Source: Kutzneria sp. (GTDB taxonomy: Bacteria; Actinomycetota; Actinomycetes; Mycobacteriales; Pseudonocardiaceae). Taken from it: a DNA stretch of 42,934 bases. The number at the start of each line of letters is the position of its first letter. Positions within the stretch are counted from its first letter, which is position 1. Below the pieces are notes generated by a model. That model had not been told where the DNA came from and searched no databases. It worked only from the letters and a program-made list of their open reading frames with translations. Position numbers and translations under genes: made by a program. Location: NCBI GenBank assembly GCA_019239965.1, contig JAFAZC010000172.1:1-42934 (forward strand). Direction: 5' to 3'. Shown piece after piece: positions 37,305 to 42,934 of the stretch.

Positions 37305-40010
37305 CTAGGGCCTTGCGCCGAACGGACCGACGGTGTCGGGAGTGTGGCCGGGCACGAGGAGCTGGGTGCAGGCGTGCTCGAACCGGGCCCCCATGGCATG
37401 CCACCGCAGGGAGGCCTCGGCGAGGACCTCGGCGTCGTTGTCCAGGCGTGCGGCGGCGCGGAGCAGGCAGGCTGCCGCCCAGTCGTTGTCGTCGGCGGTT
37501 CGTGCGGCAGCCGCGACACGGGCGGCCGCGTCGGGGAGCCGGGCCACGACAGCCAGTTCGGCCGCGGCCGCGTGGGCGAACGGGAGATACCGGCCGGTGA
37601 GGGTGTCGCCGTGCACGCGACCGACGATCGTATCGGCACGATCGAATTCGCCGAGATGAATGGCGACACGGGCGTCGACGAACACGGCGAGCGGGCGCAG
37701 CCGGGCCTGGAAGGCACGGTGACCGAACGCCTCGGTGTCCGCGGCGCGCTCCCGCCAGCGCCGGAGGTTGTCCCGGTCACCGCGCAGACCGTGTGCGAGC
37801 GCGACGAAGTGCGCCGTGGCCTGCATCCAGAACGCCGGCGGACGGCCGGCGCGCCGCCAGCTCTCCCACATCTCCTCCGCCAGCCGGGCGGCGCGGTCGA
37901 GCTCACCGCTGAGCACGAGTGCGGGAATCGTCTTGCTCGCGGTCAGGTACACCGCATCGCCGGGCAGGCCCTGGACCAGTCCGGCCGCGGCTCCGGCCGC
38001 GGGCAGGTCACCCGCGGCCACCGCGTCGAGGCAGCCGAGACCGTGTGCGTCGTCGATCTCCACGGCGTGGTGTGGCTCGATCGGGTTCAGCGCGTCGAGC
38101 AGAGCCAGGCGCTCGCCGGTGATCTCGTGTGCCTTCCTGGTGTGTCCGGCGTTCACCGCCACGGTTCGCGCGGCGTCGAGGGCGGCGCTGAGCAGGACCG
38201 GGTCACCGGCGGCTCGCGCGGCCGCGACCGCCGCCCCGGCGAGCTCCGGATCCGGCGCGAGCAGTTCCGGACCAGCGGTCCAGGCCTTGGCACACGCCAG
38301 CCTGGCGGCCACGTCGGGGTCGTTCCGATCGGCCGCCGCCGTTGCCCTGTCGACGAGCTCGCGCAGGCGGCGAACAGGGATCTCGGTGCGGAAGGTGACG
38401 GGAAACCGGGCGGCCAGCTCGACCGCACGCGCGATCGCGGTGGCCTTGGTGTCACCGTCCCCGGCTCGGTCGGCGGCGAGGAGGTGCAACTCGAAGGCCG
38501 ACTCCGAGTCGTTCATGAACTGGGCGCAGTTCGCCGCGTCGGTGAGCGCCCGCACCGCGTCGCCGGCGCGCACTGCCAGCTGGGCGGCCAGACGGTGGTG
38601 GGCGACGGCTTCCCCGACGAACCGCCGCGCGAAAGCCAGCCGCGCGACCGTGCTGGCAAGCCGGTACGCCACCGGGTCCGGGCGCCGCGGAACCCCGGCG
38701 AGGGCTGCTCGGGCGTCGCCGGCGAGGGCGTCGAACCGATCATGCCAGTCGCCGTCGAGCCCCGCGAGAAGGTCGGCCGCGGCCGCGCTGGCCCAGCACA
38801 GGTGGCGGTGCCGCACGTCGGCGTGCTCACGGGACTCGCGGAGCCGCTCGGCGGCGAAGGCTCGTACGGTGTCGAGCATCCGCCACCGACCGGCGGGCCC
38901 GCCGCGCCGGGTGAGCAGGTTCTTGTCGACGAGCCTGCCTACCATGTCCGCCACCGTGGCCACGTGCTCCCCGGCGACCTCGGCAGCGGCCGCCAGGTCG
39001 AAGTCGCCAGCGAACACGGAAAACCGTCGGAACGCGGCCCGCTCGTCGCCGGTGAGCAGGTCGTGACTCCAGCTGATCACCGTGCGCAGTGACCGGTGCC
39101 GCGCCACCGGTCCACGGCCGCCGGTCAGCAGGCGAAGGCAGTCGTCCAGCCCGGTCAGCAGCCCAGTCAGTCCGAGTGCCCCGCCGCGCGCCGCGGCCAG
39201 TTCGATGGCCAGCGGCAGCCCGTCCAACCGTGTGCACAGCCGCGACACGATTGTCTCGTCCCGGACGTACTCGGAATCGGCCATCGCGGCCCGGTCGTGG
39301 AACAGCTCCTCGGCGGAGCACAACGGCAGCGGCGCGACCGACAGGACCCGCTCGCCGGGAAGGCCGAGGCGTTCCCGGCTGGTCGCGAGGACGGTCACCG
39401 GGCACACCGCGAGGATTCGGTCGACGAACGCCGCCACCGTGTCGGTGAGGTGCTCGCAGTTGTCCAGGACCAACAGTGACCTGCCGCGGCCGAGGCGTTC
39501 GACGACGCCCACGTCGATCGACTGGTGCGCCGGTTCGGCGACACCGAGCACGGCGGCGACCGCCTGCGCGAGCGCGTCGTGTCGCACCGGGACGAGGTCC
39601 ACGAACGCGGCGCCGTAGGGGAACCCGGCCGCGGCGGCCTCCGCGACCGCCTCGGCCACGCGAGTTTTGCCCACCCCGCCCGGCCCCACCAGAGTCACCA
39701 GACCGTGCCGGTCGAGGGCATCGAGAACCGCGCGGCGGTCCTCGTGCCTGCCGATGAACGTCGTCCTCGAGCCGACAAGGCCGGCGACACCGCCGGGGGC
39801 CGTGAACGACGACGGTGTCGCCGACCGCGCCACGAGGGCTCGGCGGTCGGCGACACCGTACTTGCGCAGCAGCGACGACACGTGGCCTTCGACGGTGCGG
39901 ACCGAGATGTGCAGCCGGCGGGCGATCTGGGCGTTGGACAGTCCCGCGCCCAACGCCGCGATCACCTCGGCCTCACGGGCGGAGACCGTGGCGGGGCGCG
40001 GGGCGTTCAC
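37305..40010 (-). CDS. Large LuxR-HTH/NB-ARC ATPase regulator
   Basis: About 901 residues from GTG 40010; another GTG at 40052 adds 14 residues but lies inside a phased repeat that looks regulatory. The helix-turn-helix of LuxR type is at the N-terminus (SAREAEVIAALGAGLSNAQI and SVRTVEGHVSSLLRKYGV), unlike the common LAL layout where it is C-terminal. Next is an NB-ARC ATPase with FIGRHEDRRAVL, Walker A GPGGVGKTR (about residues 109-117), and Walker B SLLVLDNCEHL, then winged-helix and a ~450-residue alpha-helical, TPR-like repeat region. A STAND-class signalling ATPase that may control the divergent glyoxalase/reductase genes; ligand unknown. Confidence 0.88.
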   Translation of the reverse strand: MNAPRPATVSAREAEVIAALGAGLSNAQIARRLHISVRTVEGHVSSLLRKYGVADRRALVARSATPSSFTAPGGVAGLVGSRTTFIGRHEDRRAVLDALDRHGLVTLVGPGGVGKTRVAEAVAEAAAAGFPYGAAFVDLVPVRHDALAQAVAAVLGVAEPAHQSIDVGVVERLGRGRSLLVLDNCEHLTDTVAAFVDRILAVCPVTVLATSRERLGLPGERVLSVAPLPLCSAEELFHDRAAMADSEYVRDETIVSRLCTRLDGLPLAIELAAARGGALGLTGLLTGLDDCLRLLTGGRGPVARHRSLRTVISWSHDLLTGDERAAFRRFSVFAGDFDLAAAAEVAGEHVATVADMVGRLVDKNLLTRRGGPAGRWRMLDTVRAFAAERLRESREHADVRHRHLCWASAAAADLLAGLDGDWHDRFDALAGDARAALAGVPRRPDPVAYRLASTVARLAFARRFVGEAVAHHRLAAQLAVRAGDAVRALTDAANCAQFMNDSESAFELHLLAADRAGDGDTKATAIARAVELAARFPVTFRTEIPVRRLRELVDRATAAADRNDPDVAARLACAKAWTAGPELLAPDPELAGAAVAAARAAGDPVLLSAALDAARTVAVNAGHTRKAHEITGERLALLDALNPIEPHHAVEIDDAHGLGCLDAVAAGDLPAAGAAAGLVQGLPGDAVYLTASKTIPALVLSGELDRAARLAEEMWESWRRAGRPPAFWMQATAHFVALAHGLRGDRDNLRRWRERAADTEAFGHRAFQARLRPLAVFVDARVAIHLGEFDRADTIVGRVHGDTLTGRYLPFAHAAAAELAVVARLPDAAARVAAAARTADDNDWAAACLLRAAARLDNDAEVLAEASLRWHAMGARFEHACTQLLVPGHTPDTVGPFGARP

Positions 40011-40038
40011 CGGCCCATCATGACCGACCGGTCCGGGC

Positions 40039-40066
40039 CACGTGGTCGACACGTGGCGAACACGTG
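40039..40066. promoter_or_regulatory. Three CACGTG boxes spaced 11 bp apart
   Basis: CACGTG occurs at 40039-40044, 40050-40055 and 40061-40066, each the start of an 11-bp unit CACGTGG(T/C)(C/G)(G/A/C)(A/T). The spacing is close to one DNA turn, so all three palindromes face the same side. They lie in the gap between the LuxR/NB-ARC gene and the glyoxalase-like gene. LuxR-type proteins often bind palindromes, so self-regulation is plausible. Confidence 0.6.
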
Positions 40067-40179
40067 GTCCTCGGCATACCCAGGCCCGCTCCGCGCATGC
40101 AGGATGGCTGCGGTCCGCCTATCACCGGACAGGTCGTTCACCATCAGAGAAATCGTTCACCGCGAGGAAAAGCACTGAC

Positions 40180-40578
40180 ATGGACATCAAGCTCGAACTC
40201 GTCCCCGTTCCGGTCGCCGACGTCGACCGCGCGAAGGCCTTCTACATCGGCAAGCTCGGATTCGTCGAGGACGTCGACGTGCGCCCCACCGAGGGCATGC
40301 GGGTCGTTCAGCTGACCCCACCCGGGTCGGCCTGCTCGATCGTCATCGGGACCGGCCTTGGCGGAGGCATCTCCGAGATGGCCCCCGGCACCGTCAAGGG
40401 GCTGCACCTGGTCGTCGCCGACATCGACAAGGCTCGCTCGGAGTTGGCCGGGCGTGGCGTCGACATCGGCGAGGTCGACGCCGTCGGCGACGGGGTCAGG
40501 TACGCCTGGTTCCAGGATCCCGACGGCAACTCGTTGGCGCTGCAGGAAATGTCCTGGCGAACCGGTGACCGGTTCTAG
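40180..40578 (+). CDS. Glyoxalase/VOC-family protein
   Basis: 132 residues from ATG 40180 with GAGGAAA 10 nt upstream. The vicinal-oxygen-chelate fold is visible as two beta-alpha-beta-beta-beta modules: LVPVPVADVDRAKAFYIGKLGF in the first, and GLHLVVADIDKARSEL with YAWFQDPDGNSLALQE in the second. Such small proteins include glyoxalases, dioxygenases and antibiotic-binding resistance proteins. The usual metal-binding His and Glu positions are only partly visible. Followed by a RibD-like reductase; may be controlled by the divergent LuxR/NB-ARC protein. Two TCGTTCACC repeats (40134, 40153) lie upstream. Confidence 0.85.
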   Translation: MDIKLELVPVPVADVDRAKAFYIGKLGFVEDVDVRPTEGMRVVQLTPPGSACSIVIGTGLGGGISEMAPGTVKGLHLVVADIDKARSELAGRGVDIGEVDAVGDGVRYAWFQDPDGNSLALQEMSWRTGDRF

Positions 40579-40642
40579 ACCGCACCACGTGCGGCGACAA
40601 CTGAGCACACCATCGAGAACCTCACCGGACAGGAGCAGTCTC

Positions 40643-41287
40643 ATGACCACCGTGATCGCGGACATGTCGATGACGTTGGACGGATTCGTCGCCGATCCCG
40701 CGGACCGGATCGACCACGTGTTCACCTGGTACCACAAAGGGCGGGAAACCGTGACGATGCCCGGCGGTGTCCGGGAATTCAGGATCGGCAAGGGCAGCGC
40801 GGACGAACTCCGTGCGGCCCTTGCCAGTGCCGGCGCGATGGTCTGCGGGCGCAGGATGTTCGACCTCACCAACGGTTGGGACGGGCAGCCCCCGATCGGC
40901 GTCCCGGTTTACGTGGTCACCCACACCGCCCCTGACGACTGGGCCCACCCCGACGCGCCATTCACCTTCGTGACCGATGGCCTCGACAGTGCCATCACGC
41001 GGGCCAAGGCCACCGCTGGGGACAAGAACGTGGTCATCGCCTGCCCCACCATCGCCCAGCAATGCCTCAACGCGGGGCTGCTCGACGCCATCCGGCTGAG
41101 CGTGGTACCGGTGCTGTTGGGCGAAGGCGTCCGCTTCTTCGACAACCTTCACGGCACGCCCATCGAACTCGACGACCACCCGCGGGTCACCGAGGGCATC
41201 GGGGTCACCCACCTGTGGTACCGGGTCAAGAAGCCAACGGGCCGCACCGCATCGCCGCTCGAAAACGGGGCGGACTCGTCGCCCTGA
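40643..41287 (+). CDS. RibD C-terminal/dihydrofolate reductase-like protein
   Basis: 214 residues from ATG 40643 with AGGAG 8 nt upstream. VIADMSMTLDGFVADPADRIDHVF at the start, MVCGRRMFDLTNGWDG, VYVVTHTAPDDW, KNVVIACPTIAQQCLNAGLLD, and RLSVVPVLLGEGVRFFD are the usual strand and loop motifs of the DHFR-like RibD_C family. Members are often stress-associated reductases of unknown substrate. It follows the VOC gene after 64 bp, possibly one transcript. Confidence 0.9.
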   Translation: MTTVIADMSMTLDGFVADPADRIDHVFTWYHKGRETVTMPGGVREFRIGKGSADELRAALASAGAMVCGRRMFDLTNGWDGQPPIGVPVYVVTHTAPDDWAHPDAPFTFVTDGLDSAITRAKATAGDKNVVIACPTIAQQCLNAGLLDAIRLSVVPVLLGEGVRFFDNLHGTPIELDDHPRVTEGIGVTHLWYRVKKPTGRTASPLENGADSSP

Positions 41288-41347
41288 GCTCGCAGGCCGT
41301 CTGTCCTCTCCGTCGGTCGCGGTCCTGGGAACCGGTCACCGGCCGTG

Positions 41348-41827
41348 TCAGGCCAGTACCACGTTGGCTCCATCGACCTTGACGGCGACGGAGGTGAGGC
41401 CGGTCTTGGCCGGCCCCCTCTTGAGCGCGCCAGTGGCGCCGTCGAACTGGCTGCCGTGGCCAGGGCAGGTGATCGTGCCGTCCTTCGGCGCGGCAACGAT
41501 CACCTGCCGGTGCGGGCAGGCCGCGTTGAACGCCATGATCTCGCCGCTGGTCGGCTGCACCAGCACCAGTTTGCCGTTGGGGCCGGGGACGACGACCCCG
41601 CCGCCGATCGGCACGTCAGCCACCTTGCCAACGACGGTGCCCTGCCCGCCGGGCTGGCCAGTGTTCGACGTACTGGAACTCTGGGAGGTGCCGGCGGTCG
41701 TACCCCCGGCGGCGGACTGCTGGGCGCCACACGCCGTGGTGACCACTCCACCGGCGGCCAGCGCGGCGGCGACGCCGCACAGTACCGTGCGTCGGGACGG
41801 GTTTCCGATGGTGTTCGGGATGCTCAC
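41348..41827 (-). CDS. Rieske [2Fe-2S] protein with Tat signal/lipoprotein features
   Basis: 159 residues from GTG 41827, chosen for GGAGG 6 nt upstream; a start 13 residues earlier is possible. The leader has a twin Arg (SRRTVLCGVAAALAAGG) and a possible lipobox TTAC with C33, then a Ser/Thr/Gly-rich linker, so the protein is probably exported folded and anchored outside. The Rieske motifs are C104-P-H106 and C121-P-G-H124, followed by GSQFDG. It lacks extra domains and probably serves as an electron carrier or a ubiquinol-oxidase-like partner; no cognate oxidoreductase is adjacent. Confidence 0.92.
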   Translation of the reverse strand: MSIPNTIGNPSRRTVLCGVAAALAAGGVVTTACGAQQSAAGGTTAGTSQSSSTSNTGQPGGQGTVVGKVADVPIGGGVVVPGPNGKLVLVQPTSGEIMAFNAACPHRQVIVAAPKDGTITCPGHGSQFDGATGALKRGPAKTGLTSVAVKVDGANVVLA

Positions 41828-41936
41828 GCCAATCCTCCGTGGTACCTGATGGGTTGGTTCGCCCACCCTTCACCACTTGACGCCGCCTGTCACCATCCGC
41901 ACGTACTGTCACGTTTGACAGCGCGCCGGCTCCACC

Positions 41937-42434
41937 TCAACCAGCGTTGCTGGCGATCGTCCTCGCCACGGCCAGCACCGCGGTGAACGGCGGCAGCCAG
42001 TGCCGGCTGAACGACGGCGCGTTGGCCCACCGCACCCGGCCGTAGGGTGTCATCGTCGGCGGCAGCACGATGTTGTGTGGCGACCGCACGAAGCGGATCT
42101 CGGACAGGGTCCGCGGCTGCGCCGGCAGCAAGGCCACCAGTTCCGCCAGGAACAGCCAGTTCTCCTGCGGTCCGGGGATGATCAGCGTCGGTCCGGCGAG
42201 CATCCTCGCCCGCATCTCGGCGAGGACGGCCGAGCCGATCCGCGCCGGCATGACCAGAGCCGTGGTCGTCGGCCCCAGCGGGAGCAGCACGCCCTGCCCG
42301 GTGACCGTCACGCGCCAGCCGAGCATCCGGTAGTTGGCGACGACTTCGCCCACGGTGCGCCCGAAGCTGCCCACTGGCGGACAGTGCGTTGTCGGCTGCG
42401 CCGCCGTGGTGGCCGGCATCGTCTGAGTCGGCAT
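41937..42434 (-). CDS. Unknown actinobacterial protein
   Basis: 165 residues from ATG 42434 with GGGAGG about 10 nt upstream. I do not recognise the family. A Pro/Thr-rich N-terminus is followed by a mixed alpha/beta core (YRMLGWRVTVTGQGVLLPLG; LAGPTLIIPGPQENWLFLA; IRFVRSPHNIVLPPTMT) and an alanine-rich C-terminal helix. No signal peptide or membrane segment. Its core loosely resembles the N-terminal part of actinobacterial primase-polymerase-like proteins, but that is weak. Divergent from an XRE regulator gene; the 245-bp gap between them shows no clear repeat. Confidence 0.6.
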   Translation of the reverse strand: MPTQTMPATTAAQPTTHCPPVGSFGRTVGEVVANYRMLGWRVTVTGQGVLLPLGPTTTALVMPARIGSAVLAEMRARMLAGPTLIIPGPQENWLFLAELVALLPAQPRTLSEIRFVRSPHNIVLPPTMTPYGRVRWANAPSFSRHWLPPFTAVLAVARTIASNAG

Positions 42435-42679
42435 GAGACTGGTCCTCCCGGGTAGGGCGGTGCCACGGGCCGGCATGGGGTGACCACCGGCCGATAGCTG
42501 GCTGGACCTGAAGAGTGGCCTCGGAACCGTCCGCTCACCACACCGAATCCGGATCGATTCAATCCGCGCGCTGCATGATCAGCGCGGAGGCGAACCGGCC
42601 GTTTTCATGCATTGGATGAATAGACACCTCCCCACCAGCGATTACACTATGACCACGCTCGGTTACGGGGGGCGAGACC

Positions 42680-42934
42680 ATGGACCCGTGCAAGTTACGG
42701 CAGGCCGTCGGCGGTCGGGTGTGCGCCTGCGGCACGCGGCTCGCGGCGGACAACTCCGACCGGCTGTGCCACCGCTGCCGGCGCAACGCCCGCCGAGACG
42801 TCTTCGGGCCACCGCCTCTGCCGGACGGGTTCTGGGACCACCCCGTGCTGTCCGAGCCCTTTCGTTCCCGGGACATGGGCGCGCTGATCGCGGCCTACCG
42901 CCACCATCCCGGCCATCCGCATCGGATCACGCAG
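42680..42934 (+). CDS. XRE-type regulator, 3' end beyond window
   Basis: The frame is open from ATG 42680 (GGGGGGCGAG just upstream) to the last base, 85 codons. It begins MDPCKLRQAVGGRVC and has four cysteines in C-x-C and C-x2-C pairs (VCACGTRL; LCHRCRR), a zinc-ribbon-like knuckle, followed by PLPDGFWDHPVLSEPF, SRDMGALIAAYRHHPG and HRITQ. In actinomycetes this leads into a Cro/C1-type helix-turn-helix and a TPR region, which would start just past the edge. The large overlapping minus-strand frames here are shadows. Confidence 0.8.
   Translation, partial: MDPCKLRQAVGGRVCACGTRLAADNSDRLCHRCRRNARRDVFGPPPLPDGFWDHPVLSEPFRSRDMGALIAAYRHHPGHPHRITQ

Noticed and set aside
37026..39092. 688-residue forward frame opposite uvrC and the NB-ARC regulator
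   Set aside because: Crosses two certain genes and the gap between them, with no recognisable motif; GC-driven open frame.

Overview
The window is high-GC DNA from an actinomycete, most likely a member of the Pseudonocardiales. The evidence is the order of conserved genes (uvrC-rapZ-yvcK-whiA, gap-pgk-tpiA-secG, and tkt-tal-pgi-zwf-opcA-pgl), the actinobacterial proteins WhiA, OpcA and an RbpA-family protein, frequent GTG starts, and tightly overlapping operons. No search was possible, so the genus is inference. I saw no rRNA, tRNA or CRISPR array.

Layout. 1-7703 (+): a pentose-phosphate/upper-glycolysis operon, tkt (5' end outside the window), tal, pgi, zwf, opcA and pgl, with junctions of -4 to +3 nt. 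7721-19634: a first accessory block of about 12 kb. It holds a three-gene type VII secretion-like cassette (YbaB-like, EspC-like, long helical protein), an internally duplicated membrane protein, an orphan sensor kinase, a divergent aminotransferase/LysR pair, a PLP-dependent desulfhydrase/deaminase-like gene, a thioredoxin-fold protein, a stretch of gene debris (PadR remnant, ABC ATPase remnant, broken SARP/AfsR regulator), and a MarR/NmrA-like pair facing a striking double operator. 19650-23465 (-): rbpA-like, secG, tpiA, pgk, gap. 23607-32223: a second accessory block of about 8.6 kb with an ABC-F protein, a MerR/aldo-keto reductase operon, an IS630-like remnant, an alr-ddl operon, and a divergent response regulator/kinase pair. 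32228-37260 (-): whiA, yvcK, rapZ, uvrC. 37305-42934: a large LuxR/NB-ARC regulator, a glyoxalase-like protein, a RibD/DHFR-like reductase, a Rieske lipoprotein, an unknown protein, and the start of an XRE regulator cut by the window edge.

How it works together. The core genes supply lower glycolysis, the oxidative and non-oxidative pentose phosphate pathway, NADPH, and regulators of cell-wall precursor flux and division (YvcK, RapZ, WhiA). The two accessory blocks interrupt a gene neighbourhood that is usually continuous in actinobacteria. The second block carries its own D-Ala-D-Ala supply (alr-ddl) next to a two-component system, which suggests a cell-wall stress or resistance module. Regulatory DNA is unusually readable: a twin 16-bp palindrome over a promoter (18733-18773), a MerR promoter with a 19-bp spacer (25457-25487), a perfect LysR-type inverted repeat (13723-13744), three CACGTG boxes spaced 11 bp apart (40039-40066), and a triple 18-bp repeat leading into a probable leaderless start (9749-9804).
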